NCBI GenBank assembly: GCA_963727765.1
Contig: CAVSGZ010000013.1
Span: 310,001 to 374,000, forward strand
Direction of reading: 5' to 3'
DNA: 64,000 nt
DNA from: FEN-299 sp963727765
GTDB lineage: Bacteria; Acidobacteriota; Vicinamibacteria; Vicinamibacterales; Fen-181
The translations under genes were made by a program, and so were the position numbers. Below the pieces are notes generated by a model. The model was not told the origin of the DNA, searched no databases, and saw only the letters and a program-made list of their open reading frames with translations. Shown in pieces: positions 41,594 to 50,968 of this stretch; position 1 is the first letter of the stretch, and every line of letters starts with the position of its first letter.

Positions 41594-41700
41594 GTCAAAC
41601 TGTAGTATCGAGCATCGAGGCTCTTGTGCTGCGGCGCTCTGGCGCCTGATCCAGTCGTCCATCCTGGCAGGTCGTCATACGTCGCGCGGAGACCGACTTT

Positions 41701-42390
41701 ATGAGCAAGACGTTCGGAAGCATTGCCCTGGCGCTGCTGCTGGCGGCGACGGTCATGGCGGGGCCGGCAAGCGCCGCCACCATCACGGTTTCAGCCTCGG
41801 TGGGGGGCGCTGCAACCGGAACGATCCTGGATAACCTGAACTGGCTCACGGCTGGCAGTAGCAGCGGTGGGACTGGTTCGAGCGGCATTTCCGTCGCCTT
41901 CACTTCTGACGGCAAGGCCGTGACGGGCAGCTTGTCGGGAGAGTACGCCGCGCCGTACCTTTCCGGCGGCAATGGAACTGGCTTCGGCAACGGCGACGGC
42001 GTGGACACGACGACTTACGTGACGACAGGCCTCGGCGCCGTCACCCTCACGATGCCTGGTGACGAGCTGTACTTCGGTCTGTTGTGGGGCTCGGTTGACA
42101 CCTACAACACGCTGAGCTTCTACGACGGCAACACGCTCATGGGCAGCGTGAGCGGCTCCGACGTCCTCGCATCACCCAATGGCAACCAGGGCGAGGCGGG
42201 GACCGTGTACGTGAACCTGGGGTTCGACTCGCCGTTCAATAAAGTGGTCGCAAGCAGTTCGCAGTACGCGTTCGAGTTCGACAACGTGGCGTTCAGCCCG
42301 ACCGACCCGGTGCCCGAACCCGGTTCGCTGCTGCTTCTCGGCACCGGCCTGATTGGCCTCGGCCGAGTCTGGCGCAAGCGCCGCAGCTGA
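41701..42390 (+). CDS. PEP-CTERM-sorted exported protein
   Basis: The 229-residue protein has a signal peptide (SIALALLLAATVMAGPASA), a Gly/Ser/Thr-rich beta-sheet body without cysteine, and a C-terminal sorting signal. That signal comprises VPEPGSLLLLGTGLIGLGRV, made up of the PEP motif and a hydrophobic helix, and the basic tail WRKRRS. Such proteins are processed by exosortase and usually end up in the exopolysaccharide matrix. The exosortase gene is not in the window. The ATG at 41701 follows GGAG at 11 bases. A sigma-54-like promoter lies upstream and a strong terminator downstream, so it is monocistronic. Confidence 0.9.
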   Translation: MSKTFGSIALALLLAATVMAGPASAATITVSASVGGAATGTILDNLNWLTAGSSSGGTGSSGISVAFTSDGKAVTGSLSGEYAAPYLSGGNGTGFGNGDGVDTTTYVTTGLGAVTLTMPGDELYFGLLWGSVDTYNTLSFYDGNTLMGSVSGSDVLASPNGNQGEAGTVYVNLGFDSPFNKVVASSSQYAFEFDNVAFSPTDPVPEPGSLLLLGTGLIGLGRVWRKRRS

Positions 42391-42427
42391 GTCGCACCGT
42401 GCGCACATCGCACGCTCGAAAAACGAA

Positions 42428-42452
42428 GGGCCACCACCGGGTGGCCCTTTTC
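42428..42452 (+). terminator. Intrinsic terminator of the PEP-CTERM gene
   Basis: An 8-bp stem (GGGCCACC at 42428-42435 with GGTGGCCC at 42440-42447) and a four-base loop are followed by TTTTCCTTT. It lies about 40 bp after the stop codon. Confidence 0.85.
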
Positions 42453-42610
42453 CTTTGTACGGCGCGCCCCGTCCTCCGCCGTTCGAAACACGTCCGGCGG
42501 TCTGAAGCGCGTCACGAAACCGCCGCTTCACGCTCGGCGGCCAGCAGGTCCTCGCGCGCGCGGGCGACGAGCACGTGACCGACCCACTGAAACTGCCGGC
42601 GAAATAGAGG

Positions 42611-43036
42611 TCAGCGCTTCGACTCCAGCGCCTTCACCCTGTTCGGCGCATGTGCGGGCAGCTTGCGGTAGCAGTCACACGTCTCTCGCCGCCTGCCGGA
42701 CCGCACGTCGGCCAGCACGCACTTCATCCCCAAGTGGAGCGGCCCGGTTTCATACGCGATCCGCTTGCCGTCATCCCAAAACATCCACTGCCAGATGATC
42801 GGCTCGCCCTCGATCCGGCGCACGATCCTCCCGTTGTGCGCGATGACCAGTTTGAAGGCAAAGCGCTCGTCTCCGTAACTTGAATCGGGAGGCGGCCACT
42901 TCAGGGCCTACGCTTCGAGCCCGTGGGGGTCATGGACATGCTTGGATTCGGTCGCCTTTTCGTCGGGCAGCTTGAGTTGTGCGTGCACCGTGAGAACAGC
43001 CGTCCCCGGGATCGCGATCAGAAGGAGTCGTGGCAT
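42611..43036 (-). pseudogene. Small secreted protein gene with premature stop
   Basis: A frame from ATG 43036 encodes a signal peptide (MPRLLLIAIPGTAVLTVHAQ) and 22 further residues, then meets TAG (42908-42910, codon 43). The same frame continues without a break for another 98 residues that read as a real protein (YGDERFAFKLVIAHNGRIVR, IIWQWMFWDDGKRIAYETGP, LADVRSGRRRETCDCYRKLP). A TGG-to-TAG change (GLEAW to GLEA-stop) is the simplest explanation. The family is not recognised, though this organisation (short exported protein with WDDG and ETGPLH) looks conserved in character. A sequencing error cannot be excluded, given the frameshifts elsewhere. Confidence 0.6.
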
Positions 43037-43224
43037 CGACGTACTTCCGGCTTGTGCGGTCGAGGTCAGCACGAACAGAAACCCCGCACCCCCGCGCCAC
43101 CAGCCACGCCTCGGTCAGCGACGACGGGCGATATGAAGGCCCTGCGGCCGTGGCGCCGCCGGGGTCCGATCCGACTCTGACACAACTGATCTCCGGCACT
43201 GGACAGCCAGGAACGGACCGGGCC

Positions 43225-44802
43225 TCAGGCCCGCCCAGAGTTCCTGGCAAACTGCCGGAGCACCTCGGCCCGCTCGCGGGCTTCGGGCTGGTCGGCCAGC
43301 GTGTCGGACGGCCACGGCAGCCGCCAGGTCCAGTTGTGGTTGTCGATGAGCGCGGGCACGTTGATCCGGTCCCGCCAGCCGAAGACGTCCTGGATCGGCA
43401 GCAGCAGGATGTCCGAACCCGAGGCGAACAGGATCTCGAGCAGCACGTCTCTGAGTCCGGGCGTGAACGGCCCTCCGGGATTCTCAAGCGCGGCCGCGCG
43501 CTCGCGGACGCCCGGCGCCTCCAGCACCGCGGCCCGCTCCGCGGCGTCGAGGCCGTCCCACCAGGCCGCAACCGTCTCCGTGTCGTGGGTGCCCGAGGTC
43601 GCCATCGACACGGCCGTGTACGCCGCCGGGTCCCGGTAGGGGCGGCCCGGCTGATCCCAGTGGCGCTCCCACCGGAAGACCTTGCAGCCGGGCACGCCGA
43701 GCCGCGCGATCGACTGCCGGACGAAGTCGGGGACCGTGCCGAGGTCCTCGGCGATGATCCGCGCGTCCGACCCGGCGAAGATCGAGAGCACCTTCTCGCC
43801 GAGCGCAAGTTGCGCGGGCTCGTCGGCCGGATCGAAGCGCGCGGGAGACCCGTCGCGCGGGAAGAGACAGGTGCGATAGAACCCCACCAGGTGATCCACC
43901 CGGTAGCCGTCGTAGAGCGCCGCCGTTCGGAGCGCCCGCCGCCGCAGCCAGCCGAAGTCGCGGGCGGCGAGTTCGTCCCACGCGTAGGCCGGCATGCCCC
44001 AGTTCTGCCCGGTCGCGCTGAAGGCGTCAGGCGGTGCGCCGATCGACACGTCCAGGCGGAACGACGAGGCGTCGGCCCAGACATCGGCGCTGTCGCCGTC
44101 GACCATGAACGGCAGGTCGCCAAACAGGCAGAGCGGGCGCGCGCGCGCTTTCGCCTCGCGCCACTGCAGGTCCGCCAGCAACTGCAGCCACTGCCGGTAG
44201 CGCATGTCGGCGGCCAGCTCCCGGGCGGCGCCGACCAGCGCTTCTGGTTCCCGGTTGCGGAGCGGCGCCGGCCACTCGTGCCAGGGCCGCTCGCCGAAAC
44301 GCGCGTGCAGCGCGCGGAAGAGCGCGTACTCGTCGAGCCACCAGGCCTGGCTGACGCGCCACGCGTCGAAGGCGTCGGCTTCCTGCGCTCCCCCGCCCGC
44401 CGATCGACGCTCGAACTCCGCGAACGCGGCCCGGAGCGCCGGCTCCTTCACGCTCCTGACGAGCGCGTGATCGATCACCGGCGACCGGCGTGCCGCGTCC
44501 AGCCGCTCCCGCCACTCGCCACCCATCGCCGCCTCGCCGCCCAGGTCCTGGAATTCAGGGATCGTGCCGACGCTGATGAAGATCGGGTCGACCGCCATCG
44601 CGCTCATCGCGGAATAAGGCGACCGCTGGCCGACCGCCATCTCATGAATCGGGAGAAGCTGCAGCAGGTCGAAGCCGGCCTCGCGCAGCCACGAGGCGAA
44701 CGCCGGGATGTCGCTGATCTCGCCGATGCCCCAGCTCGCGCGGGCGGGGATCGAGAAGAGCGGCACGAGCAGCCCGGCGTGTCGGCCTGAGGCAAGTGGC
44801 AT
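43225..44802 (-). CDS. malQ: 4-alpha-glucanotransferase (amylomaltase)
   Basis: The GH77 enzyme has about 525 residues and transfers maltodextrin segments in glycogen or maltose metabolism. Typical motifs are GLLVPLFSIPARASWGIGEI, YSAMSAMAVDPIFIS, LFGDLPFMVDGDSADVW, GMPAYAWDELAARDFGW, the catalytic nucleophile region YDGYRVDHLVGFYR, IIAEDLGTVPDFVR (acid/base Glu), and ATSGTHDTETVAAWWDG. Start choice: the ATG at 44802 has TGAGGAA five bases upstream. A GTG at 44814 overlaps the preceding gene's stop (GTGA) and could allow coupled translation. It lies downstream of an aminotransferase gene with which it shares no obvious function. Confidence 0.93.
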   Translation of the reverse strand: MPLASGRHAGLLVPLFSIPARASWGIGEISDIPAFASWLREAGFDLLQLLPIHEMAVGQRSPYSAMSAMAVDPIFISVGTIPEFQDLGGEAAMGGEWRERLDAARRSPVIDHALVRSVKEPALRAAFAEFERRSAGGGAQEADAFDAWRVSQAWWLDEYALFRALHARFGERPWHEWPAPLRNREPEALVGAARELAADMRYRQWLQLLADLQWREAKARARPLCLFGDLPFMVDGDSADVWADASSFRLDVSIGAPPDAFSATGQNWGMPAYAWDELAARDFGWLRRRALRTAALYDGYRVDHLVGFYRTCLFPRDGSPARFDPADEPAQLALGEKVLSIFAGSDARIIAEDLGTVPDFVRQSIARLGVPGCKVFRWERHWDQPGRPYRDPAAYTAVSMATSGTHDTETVAAWWDGLDAAERAAVLEAPGVRERAAALENPGGPFTPGLRDVLLEILFASGSDILLLPIQDVFGWRDRINVPALIDNHNWTWRLPWPSDTLADQPEARERAEVLRQFARNSGRA

Positions 44803-44810
44803 CGGGTTCC

Positions 44811-45974
44811 TCACGCGGATGCCCGCGCCAGCAGGCGCGCGGCGCCTTCACGAAACTCGGCCGGCGGCGGCAGCAGGCTCACCACGACGAACGCCTCGTG
44901 CGGGAAGTCGAAGAAGTAGCCCGGGTGCGCGAGCACGTGGTCGCGCTCCAGCAGGTCGAGCACGAGCGCCTCTTCCGTTCTCGTCGCCGGCACGCGGACG
45001 ACCGCAGACCAGCCGCCCTCGACGCGCAGCACCGAGCAGGCCGGGTGCCCGGCGGCAAGCGACTGCAGGTCGCGCAGGTTCGTCGTCACGCGGTCGAGGA
45101 TCTGGGCGCGGACTTCACTCCCGGCCGCGATGAGCGCCTTCGCGGCGCGCTGCACGGGCGTCGACACCGAGAGGAACGTGTCGCAGATGATCTCGAGGCG
45201 AGCGAGCGCGGCATCGACCAGCGGCGCCGGGCCGCCGACTGCCATCCACCCGAGCTTCATCTGCGGCATGCCGGCCGACTTCGAGAGGCCCCCGAGACTG
45301 AACGCCAGTGCGTCGTCCTGCTCGAGCACGCGCGCCAGATCCGGGCGCGGGTCGATGAGGTAGTCGCAGAACACCTCGTCGCCGACGAGCGCGATCTCGC
45401 GCGACGCGCAGAGGCGGGCCAGCACGGCCAGGTCGCCGCGCGCGATTACCGAACCGGTGGGGTTGTTCGGGCTGACGACCAGCACGGCCCGCGTCCGCGG
45501 CGTGATGGCCGACTCGACCGCGTGCGCGTCGATCGACCAGGTGCCGTGGAAGTCGAGCGAATAGGGACGGACGGCGACCAGCTCGAGCCGCGTCAGGTGC
45601 TCGAACAGCGGGTAGCTCGGCACCGGGACCAGCACCTCGTCGCCGGGGTTGCACAGCAACTTGAAAAGAAACGCGTAGGCCTCGCTCGTGCTGGCCGTCA
45701 GGACGACGCGCGCGGGATCGACGGGCGGACCGGTTCTGCCGATCTCGGCGGCAACGGCCTCGCGGGTGATCGACAGGCCGAACGGCTGCGGGTCGTAGTC
45801 AAGCCCTTCGGGCGCCGCCAGTGCGGCCAGCGCCCGATCCGGGTAAGCCAGGCCGACCCTGGTCGGGTTGGTCTCGGTGAGATCGATCGGCCGGACGCCT
45901 CGAGCCCGGATCGTCAGCTCGGCGCTGGTCAGCCGGTTGGGCGCGAGGTCGGACGGGGTCCGCGTCGAGAACAT
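44811..45974 (-). CDS. Class I/II PLP-dependent aminotransferase
   Basis: The 387-residue fold-type I aminotransferase shows LTETNPTRVGLAYPD near the N-terminus, ASTSEAYAFLFKLLCNPGDEVLVPVPSYPLF, VVSPNNPTGS, LVGDEVFCDYL and the PLP lysine in SLGGLSKSAGMPQMKLGWM. It closes with FVVVSLLPPPAEFREGAARL. It resembles aspartate/alanine aminotransferases, but specificity cannot be assigned. The gene is divergent from nadA with 62 bp between them. Since aspartate feeds NadB, an aspartate-forming activity would fit the context (inference). Its stop overlaps the possible GTG start of malQ. Confidence 0.88.
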   Translation of the reverse strand: MFSTRTPSDLAPNRLTSAELTIRARGVRPIDLTETNPTRVGLAYPDRALAALAAPEGLDYDPQPFGLSITREAVAAEIGRTGPPVDPARVVLTASTSEAYAFLFKLLCNPGDEVLVPVPSYPLFEHLTRLELVAVRPYSLDFHGTWSIDAHAVESAITPRTRAVLVVSPNNPTGSVIARGDLAVLARLCASREIALVGDEVFCDYLIDPRPDLARVLEQDDALAFSLGGLSKSAGMPQMKLGWMAVGGPAPLVDAALARLEIICDTFLSVSTPVQRAAKALIAAGSEVRAQILDRVTTNLRDLQSLAAGHPACSVLRVEGGWSAVVRVPATRTEEALVLDLLERDHVLAHPGYFFDFPHEAFVVVSLLPPPAEFREGAARLLARASA

Positions 45975-46036
45975 CTATCTACGTTAGACTAGCTCTCAGG
46001 CGGGGCAACAGTGTTTTCCGCCGGGGCCGCTACGTC

Positions 46037-46956
<920 letters not shown>

Positions 46957-46960
<4 letters not shown>

Positions 46961-47820
46961 CCGACTTCGACCTCGACCCGGTGTTCGTCCGCGAGCAGGT
47001 CCGGCGGTTCCTGCGCGAGGACCTCGGTGACGGCGACCTGACGACGCTGTGGACCGTCCCCGAGGGCGCGCTGGCCCGCGCGTGGGTCGTCGCGCGCCAG
47101 CCCTGCGTCGTCGCGGGGCTGCCGATCGCCGAGGTCGTATTCGCCGAGCTCGACGAGCGGATCGTCGCCGACGCCCAGGTGCGCGACGGCGCGGAGGTCG
47201 CTGCGGGTGGCCGGCTGATGAGGGTCACGGGGCCGGCGGCGCCGGTGCTGTCGGGCGAGCGCCTCGCGCTGAACCTCCTTCAGCGGCTCTCGGGCATCGC
47301 GACCCTCACGCGCCGCTACGTCGAGGCCATCGCCGGAACCAGGGCCTCCGTCTCCGACACGCGCAAGACCACGCCCGGGCTGCGGGCGCTCGAGAAGTAC
47401 GCCGTCCGCGCGGGCGGCGGGCGCAATCACCGCTCCGGTCTCTACGACGCCGTCCTCATCAAGGACAACCACGTGACGGCGGCAGGCGGCGTGGCGGCGG
47501 CGCTGCGGTCCGTTCTCTCGCGCAAGACGGGCGACCTCACGGTGCAGGTGGAAGTGGACTCGGTGGCACAGCTTGCCGAGGCGCTCGACGCCGGCGCGCG
47601 CGCTGTGCTGCTCGACAACATGTCACCCGCCGTGACGGCCGAGGCCGTGGCCCTGGTCCGCCGGCGGCCGGCCGGCCACTCAATCTGGGTAGAATCGTCT
47701 GGCGGCATCGCCCTCCAGAACATCCGGGCCTACGCCGAGGCTGGCGTGGACACCATCTCCGTCGGCGCCCTCACGCATTCGGCGCCGTCGGTGGACATCG
47801 CGCTGGATTTCGAAACATGA
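46957..47820 (+). CDS. nadC: Nicotinate-nucleotide pyrophosphorylase (carboxylating)
   Basis: The 287-residue quinolinate phosphoribosyltransferase forms nicotinate mononucleotide with PRPP. Motifs: FLREDLGDGDLTT, ERLALNLLQRLSGIATLT, the PRPP/quinolinate site DTRKTTPGLRALEKYAVRAG, GGRNHRSGLYDAVLIKDNH, VEVDSVAQLAEAL and LLDNMSPA, with VESSGGIALQNIRAYAE near the end. The ATG at 46957 overlaps the nadA stop, and its own stop overlaps the nadB ATG. The three genes supply the de novo NAD pathway from aspartate. Confidence 0.96.
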
Positions 47821-49370
47821 CCGACCGGATCGACGTGCTCGTCATCGGCAGTGGCCTGGCCGGCTGCTCGACCGCGCTGGCCGCCGCACGGCGCGGCGCG
47901 CGCGTCGTCATGCTCACCAAGGCGGGGCGCGCCGAGGACTCCAACACGTGGGAGGCGCAGGGCGGCATCATCTACCGTGCCGAGGACGACTCCCCGGACC
48001 TTCTGGCGTCCGACATCCTCACCGCCGGCGCCGGACTCTGCAAGCCGGAGGCGGTGGAACTCCTGAGTCGCGAGGGGCCGCGGCTGGTCGAGGAGATCCT
48101 GCTCGGCGAGGCCCACGTGCCGTTCGATCGCCGTCCCGACGGCTCGCTCGACCTGACCGCCGAGGCCGCGCACTCGCGGCCGCGGATCATTCACCGCGCC
48201 GACGGCACCGGGCGCGCGATCGAGGAGTCGATCCTGGCCGCGGTCCGGCGCGAGCCCGACATCTCGATCCTCACCGGCCGCACGGCCGTCGATCTGCTGA
48301 CGCTCTCCCATCACTCGCGGAACCCGCTCGACGTCTACGCGCCGCCGACGTGCGTGGGGGCTTACGTGTTCAACCAGGCGTCGGGGCGCGTGGAGACGCT
48401 GCTGGCGAAGGAGACCGTTCTCGCCACCGGCGGCCTTGGCCGAATCTTCCTGCACACGACCAACCCGGCCGGTGCGTGCGGCGACGGAGTGGCGACGGCC
48501 TACCGCGCCGGCGCGCGCTGCCTGAACATGCAGTTCATCCAGTTCCACCCGACGACGCTCTATCACAGCGGGGAGCGGTTCCTGCTCTCCGAGGCGCTGC
48601 GCGGGGAGGGCGCGCGGCTGGTGGACGGGAGCGGCCGCGAGTTCATGACCGACTATCACCCGGACGGCTCGCTGGCGCCGCGCGACATCGTCGCGCGCGG
48701 CATCCACCAGATGATGCACGAGACCGGGTCGTCGTGCGCCTACCTGGACATCAGCCACAAGCCGGCGGCCTGGATCCTCGAGCGCTTCCCGACCGTGGCG
48801 GGCAAATGCCGTGAGGCCGGGTTTGACCTGACCACTCAGCCGATTCCGGTTGTGCCGGCCGCGCACTACAGCTGCGGCGGCGTCGTGGTGGACGGCGAGG
48901 GGCAGTCCAGCCTGCACCGGCTGCGCGCGGTCGGCGAGGTGTCGTGCACGGGGCTGCACGGCGCGAACCGGCTGGCGAGCACGTCGCTGCTCGAGTGCCT
49001 CGTGTGGGGCACGCGCGCCGGCCACGCGGCGGCGGAATCCTGCCGGGACGGCTCCTGCGACTACTTCCCCGAGATTGCGCCCTGGCAGTACAAGACCGAG
49101 CCGGTCGACCCGGCGCTCATCGCGCAGGACTGGCTCACCATCCGCCAGACGATGTGGAACTACGTCGGCCTGGTGCGAAACCGCCGGCGGCTCGACCGGG
49201 CGCAGGCCATCCTCAGGGAACTGAACATGGAGATCGGGCGCTTCTACGGGAAGGCGGCGCTCGGCGACGCGCTCATCACGCTGCGCAACGGCGTGCAGAC
49301 GGCGCTGGTGGTGCTGCTGGCGGCGATGGAATCGCGCGAGAGCAGGGGCTGCCACTACCGCACCGATTGA
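47817..49370 (+). CDS. nadB: L-aspartate oxidase
   Basis: The 517-residue FAD enzyme oxidises aspartate to iminoaspartate for NadA. It has the dinucleotide-binding VLVIGSGLAGCSTALAAAR, SNTWEAQGGIIYRAEDDS, RIIHRADGTGRAIEESIL, QFIQFHPTTLYH, the catalytic region ALRGEGARLVDGSGREFM, PAAHYSCGGVVVDGEGQSSL and the FAD-binding TGLHGANRLASTSLLECLVWG. A helical C-terminus follows. The ATG overlaps the nadC stop. It is the last gene of the operon. The following 189-bp gap contains an imperfect GC-rich inverted repeat (CCTCCGCGCGAAGC...GGCGAAGGAGG, about 49400-49450). Confidence 0.96.
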   Translation: MTDRIDVLVIGSGLAGCSTALAAARRGARVVMLTKAGRAEDSNTWEAQGGIIYRAEDDSPDLLASDILTAGAGLCKPEAVELLSREGPRLVEEILLGEAHVPFDRRPDGSLDLTAEAAHSRPRIIHRADGTGRAIEESILAAVRREPDISILTGRTAVDLLTLSHHSRNPLDVYAPPTCVGAYVFNQASGRVETLLAKETVLATGGLGRIFLHTTNPAGACGDGVATAYRAGARCLNMQFIQFHPTTLYHSGERFLLSEALRGEGARLVDGSGREFMTDYHPDGSLAPRDIVARGIHQMMHETGSSCAYLDISHKPAAWILERFPTVAGKCREAGFDLTTQPIPVVPAAHYSCGGVVVDGEGQSSLHRLRAVGEVSCTGLHGANRLASTSLLECLVWGTRAGHAAAESCRDGSCDYFPEIAPWQYKTEPVDPALIAQDWLTIRQTMWNYVGLVRNRRRLDRAQAILRELNMEIGRFYGKAALGDALITLRNGVQTALVVLLAAMESRESRGCHYRTD

Positions 49371-49559
49371 CGCCTGTCTTTGTGGGCCGTCCCTTCCCGC
49401 CTCCGCGCGAAGCGCTACGCCGGGTCCGCCGTAGCCGGGCGAAGGAGGACACGGGCGGCGCGTGTGCGGGCTGTGGCGCCGGTCGGGTTGCCTGTCGATA
49501 CATCGTGACAACGTGACGCCGTCGTCGGCCGTCAGCCTGCCTGCGCGAGCGTGTCCGTG

Positions 49560-50945
49560 TCAGCGCGCGAGCGCTTCAACGTCCTCCATCTCGATCGGAA
49601 TCGGCTTCCCGAGTATCCGGCAGCCGGTGTCGGTGATGACCACGTCGTCCTCCACGCGGATGCCGCCGAAGCCGCGGAACTTGTCGATCACGTCGTAGTT
49701 GAGGAAATCGGTGAACTTCCCCTCGGCCCGCCACTTGTCCATCAGCGTCGGGATCATGTAGATGCCCGGCTCGACCGTCATCACGAAGCCTGGCTCGAGC
49801 GCGCGTCCCATGCGCAGCGACTTGAGGCCGAACTGCGTGCTGCGCGTCACCGTGTGGTCGTACCCGACGTGCTGCTCGCCCAAGCCCTCCATGTCGTGCA
49901 CGTCGAAGCCCATCATGTGGCCGAGGCCGCACTGGAAGAACATCGCGTGCGCCCCCTCGCGGACGGCCGCGTCGAGATCGCCCTTCATGCAGCCGATTGC
50001 CTTGAGGTCCTCGGCCAGGCTGCGGCAGGCGAGCAGGTGGACGTCCATCCACTTGACGGCCGGCTTCGCGGCGGCCAGCGCCTTCTTGTGCGCGCGGAGG
50101 ACCGCCTGGTAGAGGTCGCGCTGCGGGCCGACGAACTTCCCGCCGATCGGAATCGTGCGGGTGATGTCGCTCGCGTAGTGCAGCGGCGAGTCGCCGCCCG
50201 AGTCGTTGACCGCCATCTGCCCGGCCTGCATCAGGTTGTCGTGCGAGTGGTTGTGCAGCGTCTCGCCGTGCACCGAGAAGATGATCGGGAAGGAGAGCTG
50301 CGCCCCGCGCGACTCGACCAGGCCGGCCATCGCGCCGGCCACCTCGCGCTCGTACATGCCGGGCCGGGCGATCTTCATCGCGAGCACGTGCATGTCGTGG
50401 GCCAGGTCGACGGCGGCTTCGATCTCGCAGATCTCCTCCGGCCCCTTGTAGGCGCGCTGCGCCACGACGGCCTTGACGAGCGGGATCGATGCGTGCGCGT
50501 TCACCATGCCCGGACGGATCCCCACGTGGTAGGTGATGACCAGCACGTTGTCGTGGCGGTACTGGGGCAGGTAGTGAATGCGCCGCCCCTGCCGAACCGC
50601 CGCGTCGAGCGCCGCCGCAAGGTCTTTCCGCGAGCCGGTGGCGGTGACGCCCGCCTTCGCGGCTCGCTCCGCGATGGTCGGCTGCGGCCCGCGCCAGACG
50701 ATGTCGTCGATTGTGAAGTCGTTGCCGTAGATAGTGTGCGTGCCGGCATCAACGTCGATGACGGCGGCCAGCTCCGGGTCGTCGAGGCCCCAGTAGTAGA
50801 GGAACGACGAGTCCTGCCTGAAGTGGTAGGTGTTATCGGTGTAGTTCATCGGCGAGTCGTTGTTGCCGATGAAGAGGAGCAGGCCGCGCTTGAACTGCTG
50901 CTGCAGCTTGGTACGGCGCGTGGTGTAGATCGTGGCGTCGAACAT
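49560..50945 (-). CDS. M24B aminopeptidase P-like metallopeptidase
   Basis: This 461-residue Xaa-Pro peptidase lacks a signal peptide and so is cytoplasmic. The N-terminal domain includes SPMNYTDNTYHFRQDSSFLY, a pattern typical of aminopeptidase P. The catalytic pita-bread domain has metal ligands in AVNDSGGDSPLHYASDITRT (two Asp), GLGHMMGFDVHDMEGLG (His), TVEPGIYMIP (Glu) and GIRVEDDVVITDTG (Glu). It removes N-terminal residues ahead of proline. A second M24 protein (exported) and two BNR exoproteins lie alongside. This supports use of proline-rich peptides as nutrients (inference). Confidence 0.92.
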   Translation of the reverse strand: MFDATIYTTRRTKLQQQFKRGLLLFIGNNDSPMNYTDNTYHFRQDSSFLYYWGLDDPELAAVIDVDAGTHTIYGNDFTIDDIVWRGPQPTIAERAAKAGVTATGSRKDLAAALDAAVRQGRRIHYLPQYRHDNVLVITYHVGIRPGMVNAHASIPLVKAVVAQRAYKGPEEICEIEAAVDLAHDMHVLAMKIARPGMYEREVAGAMAGLVESRGAQLSFPIIFSVHGETLHNHSHDNLMQAGQMAVNDSGGDSPLHYASDITRTIPIGGKFVGPQRDLYQAVLRAHKKALAAAKPAVKWMDVHLLACRSLAEDLKAIGCMKGDLDAAVREGAHAMFFQCGLGHMMGFDVHDMEGLGEQHVGYDHTVTRSTQFGLKSLRMGRALEPGFVMTVEPGIYMIPTLMDKWRAEGKFTDFLNYDVIDKFRGFGGIRVEDDVVITDTGCRILGKPIPIEMEDVEALAR

Positions 50946-50968
50946 GATTCCTCCCGGAGCGTAACGGT

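Larger units (their letters stand above)
40919..41700. other. Long intergenic region with promoter elements, no gene
   Basis: This gap of about 780 bp holds a single CTGAGTCCTGAG repeat (near 41010), a hairpin and a sigma-54-like promoter near its end. Two short open frames (65-70 codons) have no family resemblance or ribosome-binding site. Base composition is less GC-rich than in the neighbouring genes. Confidence 0.5.

Noticed and set aside
41408..41605. Small open frame of 65 codons before the PEP-CTERM gene
   Set aside because: It overlaps the sigma-54-like promoter and hairpin, has no ribosome-binding site and resembles no family.
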